Part shown: positions 1-11,100 of the stretch, in pieces
Layout of the letters: each line of letters begins with the position of its first letter
Numbering within the stretch: the first letter of the stretch is position 1
Source: Sipunculus nudus
Lineage: Eukaryota > Annelida > Sipuncula > Golfingiida > Sipunculidae
DNA length: 64,000 nucleotides
Reading direction: 5' to 3'
Assembly: GCA_026874595.1 (NCBI GenBank)
Contig: CM049310.1
Span: 36,097,558 to 36,161,557 of the forward strand
Program-made: the position numbers and the translations under genes
Notes under the pieces: model-generated
What the model saw: only the letters and a program-made list of their open reading frames with translations
Told to the model about the DNA's origin: nothing
Databases searched by the model: none

Positions 1-909
1 GATTCGGACCTCTCAGCCAGAGACAAGGAGCGCCACGGGGCTCAAGTTGATATGTTCAAGCAGCTCTTACACCTGGACGATGTATCACGGGAGGTTGACG
101 AGTGCAACCCTCTCAGCAAGAATTTCGTCGACGCCGCGGTTTACGGACTGACAGAGTGCGAAAACAACAAACGGAATATAGACGATATGATCAGGGCATT
201 GGAAAGGCGTGTCACAACCTTGCGGGACCTTGTCCAACGTGAAAGCTGGGAAATACTTGAGGCAAACCGCCGGCACTTTGTACGCGAAGGAGTATCTGCT
301 GCAACCACGGACTGTCCTCCTGGGGCAGCTGCAGAAACGTGGCCCGGGACGAAGGACCACCAAGACGACGAGGCCAACTGGAGCGCGGCTAAGCGAGAAC
401 TGAGATCAGCCGAGGTGCTTCTGGCTGATGTGAAAAGGCACTCTAAAAAAGCGTCCGACCGTCAGTCCAACATGTTGAAGACTGTTGTCAGTTCCTACCT
501 GTTGTTCATCAACAAAGCAAAGATGGCTAAACGTGACGAAGCAACGAAAGTCTGTGTGGACCTGGCAAAAGCTTTATACAGCTCTGAAGGTGACGCAAGC
601 GGGGACGTTGTTCCGGATGCTGAACGTGCAGTCAGTGCAGCCCGCGATATAATGAGCCATCAGTTTTTGGCAGAGGCACAGGAAGAAGCTGTGAACACGA
701 TGCTAGATGCTAATCTAAAAGGTGCGGTCCCGCTGCCGAGCAGTCGTATGAACCTGTGCGCGCCAGATGTACAAACAAGCCGCATGTGTTCGCAAGAATC
801 TCCCGGAGCATCTGATGTATGCGACCCCAGTGGCCAGATTACACAGCCGCAAAGAGCAGTCAAAAAACATCACGCATGCGCATCATTGCCTGCTGTACAG
901 CGCTCCTGA
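1..909 (+). CDS. Hypothetical protein, 5' end cut by window edge
   Basis: I do not recognise this protein. The frame is open from base 1 with no stop before the first ATG at base 52, so the gene probably starts outside the window; if 52 is the true start the product is 285 residues. The sequence is rich in charged residues and Ala/Leu heptad-like stretches (roughly residues 45-75 and 110-180 counted from base 52), suggesting helical or coiled-coil structure. The C-terminal third is Ser/Pro/Cys-containing and looks disordered. There is no membrane segment. It is followed by a TATA box and the kinase-nuclease gene on the same strand. Confidence 0.65.
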   Translation, partial: DSDLSARDKERHGAQVDMFKQLLHLDDVSREVDECNPLSKNFVDAAVYGLTECENNKRNIDDMIRALERRVTTLRDLVQRESWEILEANRRHFVREGVSAATTDCPPGAAAETWPGTKDHQDDEANWSAAKRELRSAEVLLADVKRHSKKASDRQSNMLKTVVSSYLLFINKAKMAKRDEATKVCVDLAKALYSSEGDASGDVVPDAERAVSAARDIMSHQFLAEAQEEAVNTMLDANLKGAVPLPSSRMNLCAPDVQTSRMCSQESPGASDVCDPSGQITQPQRAVKKHHACASLPAVQRS

Positions 910-941
910 ATGCATCATGTGACCCGCGGTACGTCATGATA

Positions 942-950
942 TATATAAAA
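942..950 (+). promoter_or_regulatory. TATA box upstream of the kinase-nuclease gene
   Basis: A TATATAAAA element lies about 140 bp before the ATG at 1087, with a second A/T-rich TATA-like stretch at about 962-975. The spacing suits an RNA polymerase II promoter for the downstream gene. Confidence 0.55.
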
Positions 951-1086
951 AACCACATTCCATATATAAATATATACCGATAACATACGGGTCATGTACC
1001 ATTCAGGAACACATTCTCAAGGGAGCACGAAGAGAGGGCCGGTGTTCCTTGCATACGACAAATCCGAACCCGTGATCTTATAGATC

Positions 1087-3711
1087 ATGGACCTCTTGTG
1101 CAGAGAAACCATGTCGGATCTCGGTGACACGCCAATTAACCCTCATCGAAAAGTAGAGCTATTGAAACCTGAAGAACTAAAACGACGGGGCTTAGAGCGT
1201 ATAGGCAGTGGTACATACGGGCACGTGTACTTACATACGGACACGGACCACGTGTTTAAAATATGCCAAACGAAACACGCAAAACACGAGTTAAACATTA
1301 TGGAACATTTGAAGGCGAAAGGTGTCAATGAAGACCTCGTTTTGTTGCAAGAAAACGCGCGTAAACACAAACTGTTCGCGGACGTGGTGGAGGCTTTGAC
1401 AGGGAAGGCCTATCGCATTGGATCAGAAGTGTCGCCGATAACCGAGCTGTTGGTGTCCCAACGCATGGATATGACGTTGCACACGTTCATGCATTCGTGC
1501 CTGTACGACGACGACCTGGCTTGGACGGTCGCGTCTAAAGCGTCCGAAGGTGTTCTGCACCTGCACGATCTGGGGGTTTTCCATTTTGATCTGTCTGCCA
1601 AGAACGTTATGTTGAAAAAAAAATGGTGCATGCCACCCGATGTCAAAATTATCGATTTCGGTAACGCCGCATGTCCACAAGAGGACCTGATGCCCAACCA
1701 CGTCTGCCCGTTCAGCAAACGTCTGTGGGACCCGACCATCTATTGGACATCCCGAGCTCCAGAGCTTTTTTCACGGCTGCGCCCCCACCTCACACCCGAT
1801 GTGGGCAAGAATGCAGACCTGTGGGCCTTAGGTGTCATAATAGTGGGTTTGCTGCACCATTCGTTAAACAACGAGACGGAACATGTGGGGTTTGCTGTCT
1901 ACCGCCCTCGGGCGTGCTGGCTGTCAGTTTCAAGTTCCGAGGAAAGACATCGAAACGCCGATTACCTGTTTTGGCCGCAATGGCAGGACACAAGACGCGT
2001 CTACAGAACCGCAGCAACATGCCGTGAATTCTACCGGGTGAAGGCCACACAAGCTGATGCCGCGCTCAGTGTGCAGCAGGCATCTGTCATTGTCAGCGGG
2101 TGTCTCCAGCCGTGCTCCAGGTGCCGCGTGGACAAGACGACCTACAGAGACATCCGTCGATGTATCGATGGCGGCAGTCCCAGTGATGCTCACGTCACAG
2201 CTCCGGGATGCAGGTGTCAAACACAGGATGTGTGGACAGAAAAGTGTCGGCACAGCGTGCGAGAACCATGCGACCCCCGGTTCCACTCAAATCCTCACGC
2301 TGAAGAATGGCGACGCCTCTGCAATACGCTCTCGATGGCTACCACCGCTGACCTCAAGCAGACGCTGTCCGCCACAGACGCTGCCACACATGAGACAGAT
2401 GTTCCCACAGAAGAAGCACAAGCTCTTTTGAAGGGCGCTCTGGGCAGCCTTGCCATGCTCACAACAGGCCAGACATCGAACTGGTACTGGTGGTACTGGA
2501 GGTTGGGGCGCGTGACAGCATCGCACATGCAAAAGTTCATATGTAAGTCACAATCTGTCATGCTCAATAGTTTTTACAAACTATGGAAAACACCCGAAAG
2601 CGTCTGTGAAGCTGCACGGTCCTCAGCCGCAGCAGCGACGAACCCTATGGCACACGGTTTGCTTTTCGAACCGATCGTGATCGACGTACTGCGTGACGTG
2701 ATCGGCTTCGGGCAGCTTAAGAGCACGGGCCTGGTCTTGCACCCTGACCAGGGGAAGTACCCCATGCTCGGCGTTTCACCTGATGCTGTGTTTGAAGACA
2801 TGACAGGGTTCATCGAGGTGAAGTGCCATTTCAGTGCAACAAAAGATTGGTCAAACATGAGCGGTCTAACACACGTGAAGGGATACAACCTGAAGGCGTT
2901 TGACAAGTCCTTCAGCCACGTCGGTCTGGACCGGCTGCCGGCCTTTTCACGCTTGTGTAAAGAAGAACGAGGCCGTAAGAAACCGTTCGCCGAAAGGAAC
3001 GTGTACGTTGAGATCGACGCAGACCTCTGCCGTGCGACGGACGAGTCGATAGATGGCTTGCAAGCGCTCATTAAGGAAACGCCGCAACTATCGGTACGCC
3101 AACACCCCTTTGCGTATCATTACTTGTTTTTGAACATACACAGAGGCTCAACGTCCACGTACGTGTTAGACTACACGGTCGAAAACGTGGGGACGGACTG
3201 CGGGGACACAGAACGTCACCTGGTGTGCAGTCTTCATCACACGATCACAGCCCCGTCAGTGGAAGGGCCGTTCTTACTGCCGGACAAACGAAAGTCTCAA
3301 ACAGAGGTTTCCCCCGTCACATCACTGAAGGACACGGAAGCATCACTCAAAGCGCCAAACGGCACTAGGAACAGGGTGATACTCAACCCGCTGCACCCAT
3401 ACGCAGCCCAAGTGATCGGAACATGCGGAGTGATCGCCGCATCAACGGGTAGGCACGTTATAGACACAGAATCAATCGTCTGCTCGGCTTTCAACGAAAA
3501 TATCCCAGAAGACCTGCTTGATGACAACGACTGGCACAACATGTGGGTACTGGCAGAACATACGCACAAAAAACTGTTCCCTCTGACTGGATTGAGATCA
3601 CTGCCGAGGTTTCTTGTGTGTACAAACGTGATAGCTACAGACCGGATGGTAGAAAAAATGTTTGATTGTATAAAAGAAAACTACGAGATATGCCACCGGT
3701 TAACCAGATGA
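1087..3711 (+). CDS. Protein kinase - alkaline nuclease fusion protein
   Basis: Single 874-residue frame with two enzyme domains. The N-terminal half is a Ser/Thr-type protein kinase: glycine loop GSGTYGHV (about 40-47), the ATP-binding Lys in FKI (58), catalytic loop HFDLSAKN (Asp 168), DFG in IIDFGNA (Asp 190), an APE-like RAPELF and a DLWALG motif of subdomain IX. From about residue 480 the protein is a YqaJ/lambda-exonuclease fold like herpesvirus alkaline nucleases: RLGRVTAS, LLFEP (Glu 528), GVSPDAVF (Asp 566) and FIEVKC (Glu 577, Lys 579). All expected catalytic residues of both domains are present. The nuclease would process replication or recombination intermediates; the kinase substrate is unknown. 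About 200 low-complexity, Cys-containing residues link the two. The start at 1087 could instead be the Met at codon 9. Fusion of these two activities is not one I know in other herpesviruses. Confidence 0.88.
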   Translation: MDLLCRETMSDLGDTPINPHRKVELLKPEELKRRGLERIGSGTYGHVYLHTDTDHVFKICQTKHAKHELNIMEHLKAKGVNEDLVLLQENARKHKLFADVVEALTGKAYRIGSEVSPITELLVSQRMDMTLHTFMHSCLYDDDLAWTVASKASEGVLHLHDLGVFHFDLSAKNVMLKKKWCMPPDVKIIDFGNAACPQEDLMPNHVCPFSKRLWDPTIYWTSRAPELFSRLRPHLTPDVGKNADLWALGVIIVGLLHHSLNNETEHVGFAVYRPRACWLSVSSSEERHRNADYLFWPQWQDTRRVYRTAATCREFYRVKATQADAALSVQQASVIVSGCLQPCSRCRVDKTTYRDIRRCIDGGSPSDAHVTAPGCRCQTQDVWTEKCRHSVREPCDPRFHSNPHAEEWRRLCNTLSMATTADLKQTLSATDAATHETDVPTEEAQALLKGALGSLAMLTTGQTSNWYWWYWRLGRVTASHMQKFICKSQSVMLNSFYKLWKTPESVCEAARSSAAAATNPMAHGLLFEPIVIDVLRDVIGFGQLKSTGLVLHPDQGKYPMLGVSPDAVFEDMTGFIEVKCHFSATKDWSNMSGLTHVKGYNLKAFDKSFSHVGLDRLPAFSRLCKEERGRKKPFAERNVYVEIDADLCRATDESIDGLQALIKETPQLSVRQHPFAYHYLFLNIHRGSTSTYVLDYTVENVGTDCGDTERHLVCSLHHTITAPSVEGPFLLPDKRKSQTEVSPVTSLKDTEASLKAPNGTRNRVILNPLHPYAAQVIGTCGVIAASTGRHVIDTESIVCSAFNENIPEDLLDDNDWHNMWVLAEHTHKKLFPLTGLRSLPRFLVCTNVIATDRMVEKMFDCIKENYEICHRLTR

Positions 3712-4074
3712 CATTCGCGCGGTCCGCCGTTACACTGCAACCCCCCCCCCCCCACCCCTCCCCAATTTCACATATATGTTTTTGTAAAGTGTTATCACAG
3801 AATTAAAGACGGTTTTCATATCGTTGCGTTGGTGTCTTTAGTCTATTATTATGTTGTGGTATACACGCACACGCTTTATCTTTTACACATTTAAAGTACA
3901 TACAGAATCACAGAGGAACATCAATCTTTAATATGAAAACACTATACAATGCAGAGCTGTGACGGAGCAAAAAAAAAGCATATATGGTACACATTTCGGC
4001 GCAGATGATATATACGTCTGATATATCACACGTGCCAACATTGCAGTTATTTTATACACAATCATTATACTGTA
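3712..4074. other. Intergenic region between convergent genes
   Basis: No gene is visible. It holds a poly-C tract at about 3739-3752, an ATTAAA-type signal near 3803 for the plus-strand gene, and A/T-rich sequence where the minus-strand gene at 4075-4920 ends. Confidence 0.5.
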
Positions 4075-4920
4075 TCATATAGGCGGCGGTTCCGTCCGAT
4101 CTTCGCACATGGTCCTGTCACAAGGATCGTCTGTAATCGGTTCGGGCATATTACGCGCAAGGTACAGTTCCTCCATTTCTTCATCCAGTTTCATATTTTC
4201 ACCTTGTCCTCTTCCCTCGCCGTCCTCACCGTCGTCCGATTCTGAATCGCTGGACCACATATCTGCGCATGCATCTTTCACGTCGTTCAGCCGCTGTAAC
4301 CACATCTGCTTTTTTCTCTCCTTTAAGGCACGCCTTTTCTCCTTGTGAACCGTGTTCGTCAATCCGCGTTCCATCCGGGTGTTAAAAATGCGCCTTTTCA
4401 CAGGGTCAATAACGTTGCGCCGAACGGCACCGTACAATGCATTTTTCGTCGATCCCGAGTGATATACCTCACGCAAGGCTTTTTCTCTAGCAACCTGTTT
4501 GTCTGTATGTTCGGTCTGACGGACTTGAGCGGCCGCTCGTTTTGCCATTTCACGTGCACGCTGCAACTCGTCTTTGTGCATACGGTACCATTCGAGTGTC
4601 AGGGCTCTTCCCGTAATCCCGTATTTTCTTTCACTCGCCAAGGCCTTGTGTTCCAATACGTCCGCTAGGCGTGTGCAAGCGGTCATGCGACAAGCCAAGC
4701 GAAATCGGTCATTCAGATCTGCTACCTCTCTGTTGTGACTGACCTCACTCGTCGATGGTCCCGGCGACACGGGTTCGCGCACCGTACCTGTGCGTCCACT
4801 CCGGATATCGAAAGACATAGTTCTTCTGTACTTGTCACCTTTCTGCGACGGATCGACAACACCTGACATGTCCTGATCAGTATCAGTCTTTGCATGCCTC
4901 GCGAGAACGTCCGTCGTCAT
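4075..4920 (-). CDS. Hypothetical charged, coiled-coil protein
   Basis: The 281-residue product is not recognised. It is strongly helical and basic in the middle (residues about 85-215, rich in Lys, Arg, Glu and Gln with heptad-like spacing, including KEKRRALKERKKQMW) and becomes very acidic near the C-terminus (SDSESDDGEDGEG). This pattern fits a nucleic-acid-associated or tegument-like protein, but that is inference. The ATG at 4920 is the only good start. It lies 25 bp downstream of the stop of the minus-strand membrane gene at 4946-6136, so the two may share a transcript. Confidence 0.7.
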   Translation of the reverse strand: MTTDVLARHAKTDTDQDMSGVVDPSQKGDKYRRTMSFDIRSGRTGTVREPVSPGPSTSEVSHNREVADLNDRFRLACRMTACTRLADVLEHKALASERKYGITGRALTLEWYRMHKDELQRAREMAKRAAAQVRQTEHTDKQVAREKALREVYHSGSTKNALYGAVRRNVIDPVKRRIFNTRMERGLTNTVHKEKRRALKERKKQMWLQRLNDVKDACADMWSSDSESDDGEDGEGRGQGENMKLDEEMEELYLARNMPEPITDDPCDRTMCEDRTEPPPI

Positions 4921-4945
4921 GGTTCATAGCGGTACGTGTATATCA

Positions 4946-6136
4946 TCATGCTACCCTTGGCTTTATCACGTACGTGTATAACACGTACCCCAAACCTGCT
5001 AGCACAGAAAGCGTCAGGATCGTGCAAATAATCTTGCTGATTATACGTGAGCAACACGATTCGCACACGTAACAGTCACCGTCAGAGTGTTTCCCACTGC
5101 GCCGACAAATGCCACAGCGCTCCACCAAAAGTGACACGTAATACAACATCACCCAACACCCCGCGCTTAAGACGCCTGCGTGCCAGTACGCAAACTGGGG
5201 GACGAACGCGTCACAGGATCGTAGGCGATGGGATGAATACGTCCCCATCAAACAGGCCACAGTGAGAAATATAACCATCGCATGCAAAGCTCCGCACGCG
5301 CCGGAACAGACCAACTTGTTGTGTCTGTGTCGTGTGGACACGCTCTTTCGGTCATTTTTCCCGATCGGCCAGTGGAACCCGGTGAATTCAAACTGGGAAT
5401 ACGGCGGAGGAGGTTCATCGGTGCCCGTGTGCAAGTACCGGTCGGCTTCCTCGGACACAACGGCTTCCATTGAGTCCACTCCGTCGAGAATGGCAGGTTT
5501 CTCATCGAGTTTTTCGCCCTGTGTCGGCGGCACTACGAGATTCGGTTCCGCATACGTGAAGCGCGGACGCGATACATCGGATTTTGGGTTGTGGCCTCCG
5601 GGGACGGCTGGGTTGTCGTTACAAGCTGTTGTTTTGTCTGCAAGTTTCTGTTGTGCTTTTTCACGAAGACCATCCATGATACGGATGTGAGCTACATGCA
5701 ATTTATGCGCAGCATTGCGCAAGTGCATGCTCAAAACAACGAACAAACATAGACCCACAAGTGGGAAGCACACAGCGTCAAACAACATCTCCTGCAGCAG
5801 CTCGTCATAGGCCGCAACAAGGCGTTCCGGGGGTCGACCTGACGAATCAGTGGTAGGAACAGGTGACGCGTTCTCATTGCAAAGTAATATGCCGACAGTA
5901 CACCTGAGTCTACGTGGGCGTCTCAACCAGCAGGCGCTTGTCGGGTATGCGGTTTGTGGCAAAAAGTAAGGTTCCATAGAAGCGTTGCGTCCAGAGCGTA
6001 AATAAATGCAACCGCAGTGGTCGTCCTCCGGCCACCACCCAGGGTGCCACAAGTGTAGAGCGCTGATGATCCCCGCAGCCATGCAGGCGATCGACGCAGC
6101 TAGGCCAGTTGCTACCTGAAATGTCGTGTGTCCCAT
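4946..6136 (-). CDS. Multipass membrane protein with Cys-rich loop
   Basis: The 396-residue product starts at the ATG at 6136 (an upstream GTG at 6157 is in frame but unlikely). About five hydrophobic segments are visible: one right after the N-terminus (residues 8-26), one near 125-145, and three in the last 120 residues, the last ending near the C-terminus. Between the last two lies a short Cys-rich loop (CGICRR, CYVCESCC) that could bind zinc or form disulfides. The middle is Pro-rich and has a PPPPYSQF stretch, a PPxY-type motif that in other viral membrane proteins recruits WW-domain ubiquitin ligases. The family is not recognised; a glycoprotein M-like or envelope role is only a guess. 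Confidence 0.72.
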   Translation of the reverse strand: MGHTTFQVATGLAASIACMAAGIISALHLWHPGWWPEDDHCGCIYLRSGRNASMEPYFLPQTAYPTSACWLRRPRRLRCTVGILLCNENASPVPTTDSSGRPPERLVAAYDELLQEMLFDAVCFPLVGLCLFVVLSMHLRNAAHKLHVAHIRIMDGLREKAQQKLADKTTACNDNPAVPGGHNPKSDVSRPRFTYAEPNLVVPPTQGEKLDEKPAILDGVDSMEAVVSEEADRYLHTGTDEPPPPYSQFEFTGFHWPIGKNDRKSVSTRHRHNKLVCSGACGALHAMVIFLTVACLMGTYSSHRLRSCDAFVPQFAYWHAGVLSAGCWVMLYYVSLLVERCGICRRSGKHSDGDCYVCESCCSRIISKIICTILTLSVLAGLGYVLYTYVIKPRVA

Positions 6137-6245
6137 ATTTAATGCCGCACACAGCACGATAATGATCCCGCATTGATCGGTGAGGCAGCTGTCATTGTGA
6201 CATCAGACAGATACACATCCCCCACTGCACAAATACAAGTCTCTG

Positions 6246-6785
6246 TTATGCAGCGATGGCTTTCGCGATCTGACAGAAAAAAGAAACCCAACCTGGCACC
6301 CCATGTGGCATCCATCCTGTGAAAAGCCCAGGAGAAGCATGGTTCTTGTGAATTGACGGGTTAACCACGTACAAATAAGCCCACCTGACGAAAACAGAGG
6401 ACACACATTTAATGGTTTCCAGCGGGACGCCATTGCGTTCCAGCTGACGACGAACAGACAAAGCGAATGCGAAAAAAACCAAAGCGTGTCCATAATAGCA
6501 GAAACCGTTCGCGACGCGGCCTAGTATGATATTCAGACTCTTTTCAATGTCATGTTGCCCGTTCAGACATGACCACCACCTCTCTCCCGCAACTCTGATG
6601 TCCTTCATGTTTTCCAATTGCTTTATGCACCCTCCCAGTGCAATTTCCACGTGCGCGTACGGTATAAAACAATCAGAACAGACTGAGCGGTTATCGTGGC
6701 GTTCAGGGAATTGACAGACGAAAAGATGATTCACGATTCGCCTGGCCGTAGAATGGGGCATAACAAGCGGATATCTTCTACGCAT
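6246..6785 (-). CDS. Hypothetical protein with hydrophobic segment
   Basis: The 179-residue product is counted from the ATG at 6785; an upstream TTG at 6809 and a downstream ATG eight codons in are alternatives. It has several Cys (CQFPERH, CSDC, CLNG) in the N-terminal half and one clear hydrophobic stretch around residues 100-120 (FCYYGHALVFFAFAL) with a weaker one after it. It sits between two other minus-strand membrane-protein genes. No family is recognised. Confidence 0.5.
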   Translation of the reverse strand: MRRRYPLVMPHSTARRIVNHLFVCQFPERHDNRSVCSDCFIPYAHVEIALGGCIKQLENMKDIRVAGERWWSCLNGQHDIEKSLNIILGRVANGFCYYGHALVFFAFALSVRRQLERNGVPLETIKCVSSVFVRWAYLYVVNPSIHKNHASPGLFTGWMPHGVPGWVSFFCQIAKAIAA

Positions 6786-7236
6786 ACCGTTATTCGATCG
6801 TATCAGCAAACTGTCTAATTTGGCGTGAACGACTTTGCGTGCGGCGGTAGTGCAATGCCTGGTATCCTGTCTTTAATTTGCGAAACCACTCACGCCCGAA
6901 AACGGTGTTACTGCAAATTGCTACACACGTCACGCGCACGACTTTCGCACTCACGTGGGAACGTCCACAGATATTTTGGTAGCAAGTCGTCGGAGAAGTT
7001 GAGTGTCATTGCCGCGGCCAAATGTCGACATCCGGGTTAACGTCTGGGACACATGTCCGGCTAGTCGAGGCGTTTATCACGGATAACAGTACACTTAGGG
7101 GGACGCCGGTTTGTAACTGCACGATCAGGCAATTATTCGAGAGACGAAGTGTCACACATTTTTTCATTATTGTGTCGTTTCAACGTTCCTGTGCCTGAGC
7201 ATCCAACACCTGCTCACCAGCAAATGCAAATAGCGT
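6786..7236. other. Gap between minus-strand membrane genes
   Basis: No supported gene. The short frames here lack ATG starts or recognisable composition. It presumably holds the promoter of the minus-strand gene at 6246-6785. Confidence 0.4.
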
Positions 7237-7896
7237 TCACGATCTGTCCCAAAGGGCGTGCTGAGTGGTTTCAAGGACGAGGGCGGCTGCAGTGAATAAC
7301 AGGTACATGGCAGAGAGTACGTAGAACGTGATGCACGGGGGCTGAACTATTCCTGTTTTCGCCACGCGCACCATCTGCACCAAGAAACTTATGAACCAAG
7401 GGATGATCATGATCACATGCAAACCAGACACGATTGCGGATTTGGAAGAGGCTGTTACCATCCCCGTGAGACTGTAAAAATCACGTGGATCACCCTTCGT
7501 GCCACGCACGTTCTCTTTGTCATGCACCAGTAACCTTTCGCCTTCATGGTTTTCCTCACACGTGTCACCTCCATTGTCATCTTTTTCGTCTCTGAATATG
7601 TAAGTGTTTTTTCGAGGTCCTCGTCTACTCCCAAACGTATGTTTATTACGTCCCTCATGAGCGGACATCTTCGTCTCCCTTGGGTTGTTCCTTCCGGAAA
7701 TACGGTACGCGAACACAGTCAAGCAGATCATGCTGGATCCATATTGTATCATACATATAGGAAGAAAAGAACTGTCGTCACATAAAGATATATGTGCCGC
7801 GCCTGTTGTGATGATAATGCCGTATGCAGACACAAGAACAAAGGCGAACATGATACGAAGACGGCGACCTCTGACGAATGACGCCTTGCCGTTCAT
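7237..7896 (-). CDS. Multipass membrane protein
   Basis: The 219-residue product has four hydrophobic segments: two near the N-terminus (about residues 14-33 and 43-62), then a hydrophilic acidic loop with many Lys, Arg, Asp and Glu, then two more near the C-terminus (about 155-175 and 185-205). This 2+2 layout suggests a four-span membrane protein with a large loop on one face. The start at 7896 puts a basic stretch (RGRRLR) just before the first span. The family is not recognised; it belongs to a run of three minus-strand membrane genes. Confidence 0.68.
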   Translation of the reverse strand: MNGKASFVRGRRLRIMFAFVLVSAYGIIITTGAAHISLCDDSSFLPICMIQYGSSMICLTVFAYRISGRNNPRETKMSAHEGRNKHTFGSRRGPRKNTYIFRDEKDDNGGDTCEENHEGERLLVHDKENVRGTKGDPRDFYSLTGMVTASSKSAIVSGLHVIMIIPWFISFLVQMVRVAKTGIVQPPCITFYVLSAMYLLFTAAALVLETTQHALWDRS

Positions 7897-8167
7897 CGTT
7901 GTCTATGCTTTCGTTATTAGGGCAATCATATACAACAACCTGAACAGAAGAACAGTAGGAACACCCCCAATCCAATAACCAACAGAACCACACAGCCGCT
8001 ACTGACACAGACCTGTATTTGGAAAGGGGCCATTGACCTCGTTCTCTCTTTACATCAACGTTCATGTCAATTCGTTATCGAGCCGTTACGGGAATTGAGA
8101 ACAGTGACAACCAAAGGTATAACGGAAAACACGTTTTTGTTTTTGTTTACCCTCGAGGATCCGCAAC

Positions 8168-11100
8168 ATGGCCGCTATACCACCGCCACACCCACAACTG
8201 GGGCCTTGGGCCTTTGCATTTGACAACCATCACCTGGCCCCTTACCTCAACACGGGCGTACAGGAACTGTACACACTAGCGAAGAGTTACGCCACGGGAG
8301 GACTGCTGGAAAACGACCCTATGGATGCACGGTTGCTGGAATCCAAATTTATCAGATATTATAAATGCTATGTGGCGGGTGCGTCAGTGCGAGGCGTTCA
8401 AAACACACCCCTGGGCGTTTGCTTGGTGCAAAGTTTCGATCCGCACATGATGGACTGCAGGTACGAAGATGTCGAATACGTCAGTAAAGACGCTGTGATG
8501 TCGGAACCGCCACAGTCAGACAAGGCGCCCCCGAGGACAGTTCAGAGGCGGAAAAAGAAATTCACCTTCGCCTTGTCACATTCAGCCTACCTGGATGTGC
8601 CCTTTGACGTGCTGAACGTATTACGCACAAAGTTGGCCAGTGAAACAAACGATGCTCACACCACAGAACCTATCGTCCGGTTCGGGTATATGATGCAAGA
8701 CGGCATGAGGGACCTCATAACGAGTCTGCGCGCCGGAAACATGGCCCACATGGGCGAGTTCCTGAGGGACATATCGCCGGACGCAGCCATTATGCGGGCA
8801 CTGTACGCTACCAGGTTGCAGCTGCAACGTGCCCCTGACCCCAACCGCATAGCTCTTATGAAATGTCAGGCACTGAATGAGGCGGCGAGGATGTTTATGG
8901 CGAACCTGTTTTCAGTCCGGCTGGACGCATACGGCGCTGTCCGCCGCCTGGCGAACCAGTGCAGCCAGCAGTGTGACCGGATTCCTTTCATCCGCGAGAG
9001 GTCGCAAAGAGACGAAGGGGCGCCTTGGTCTGGAGCAAAGGCAAAATTGAAAGTCGCCGTGGAGGAAGCTGAGGCCCAGCTCAGCAGACCGGGAGCCGAC
9101 CCGCCCAGCATCACTCAGAAGCTTCACCTGCAACGGATGAAAGATCTTTTGTCCTCGGAAAGTGAACTGTTCGATGCCTCGGATGTTCTGTGTGTGGTGC
9201 TGATGGGACCCGAGACTTACCAGCAGATGGCTCAAGGTATGTCAATGTACCGCGTGCTGATAGACTTGCGCCGTGGTGTGCTCCGCATAAACAAAACGGA
9301 GGAACAGATGATCGCACATACGGGTATCATGGTCCTTAACATACACAGCAACAAAGAGACCGTGAAAGACAGAGAACCGACAGCCGAAGAATACGTCTCG
9401 ATCATGCGGGGCCCTGTCGACAGCAACGGGGAACCTACAGAGACTCTTTTCGCTGGAGTGGAAAAGGGTTACGTGGTACAGACATTCCCGGGGTTGACCC
9501 ACAGAGACGGTCTGGTCTTGTTTTCGAAAGACGTCAGCGATGTGACAGACGTGACACGCCGCGTGGACCGTGATGTGACACGGGACATACTGCACGTGAC
9601 GCAGACCACACCGATAGCGCTGTGCAGTCAACTAGACTACGTGCTGGACCGCTTGCAGAACCCGTCTTGTACTACAGGAAACCTAGGTGACCCACACCCA
9701 GTCAGGAACCCAAGCGCCAAACAACGCCTGCAAGTGCCCGTGAGCATGACGTGGAAAACCTACGGGGGCCGCGACGAAACCGTTACGGCTCTCCAGGCAC
9801 TGATCGACGTCCTTTTCAACCCGGACCTGTACAATTTCGTGAGTACAACTAAAAGGTACAACACGCCTTCCAAACTGCATGCTGCAGGGACATCCGGACC
9901 TTCCGGGAGAAATGACGAAAGTACACACACTGCAGGAGTATGGGACGTCTTTCCTCCAAAAACCCGAGCGTCCCTGTGTGATGTTGTTGCACACCATGAC
10001 GTATCGACCACAGCTTTGAGGTTGCATGAAACTGAAGGGCCTATGGCGAGATCGTACGGATGGACCTGTGAGAACACACTGCTATTGCCTCTGCAGCGCA
10101 GCCTGAGTAATGTGGACCACATGAACTATCACCAAGCGGGATCTGTGCGTCTGCTCCATGACCAACCTAACCCCTTCCAGACGCTACACTTCATCCCAAA
10201 GAATCTTGACAAAACATCTTTTTCAAAATTGTGTGAAATAACAGGTGGTACAATACCAGACGGGTTCAAGGAAGGAACATCCGCGCTGTTCGTACCGAGA
10301 TTTCATCTTGAAAATATACCGCTCTGTCTCCGACCCCTGTCCAGCGTTCAGGACGCGGGTGAGAGCATAGCGAGGACGCATTACCCTTACCTGTTGGACC
10401 CCACTGATCCGCGCTCAGAGGCAGCCAGGGTCTGGAGTACGTCGTTGAACCACTCTTGTCAAGACCTGCTCTGCAAACGCTGGGAAGCGATGCTGATCGC
10501 CAAGTACCCCACTGACATGTTGTTCGTCGAAAAATTTCACACACACGTTTGTGAAAATGGAGAAAGCATTGAATTCCAGTACCTGCTACGGTCAGCTTAC
10601 ATATTTTCCGCTTTCGGAGGGGTGCTGACATGCGACTCAAACCTGACGCTGATGAAGGCGATCGCAACAGTGCCACTCCCCCCTGTATTGAGGCAGTTCC
10701 CGCCTTTACAAAAACTACAACAAGCATGCCGTGGCATAGTGAAGTTAACTGAAGATGTCGCAGGGTGTTTGATGAAACGGTTAGCTGCCGATCTGCAGGT
10801 TTTGGGTCACGGGCAGATAGCAGCAAAACTCGTGTCATCCGAGGCAGTGACGTTCACAAAAAAAGAATCTGCAATATTACTACGGCGTAGTCAAGAAATC
10901 AGCAGTTGCACGGACCTTGCTTTACCCACACCGCTACCAATGGGCGTGACGGGGTCTAACATGTGGCAGCATGTCGACATGAAAGACTCAACGGACGTGA
11001 CGTGTTTCGCATGGATGCGGCAGGTTCCGGATGAGTTTGCTACTCACCCAACTAAGTACGATGTGACTGAAAAGGCAAAAAGGGATCAGACAGACGCGTA

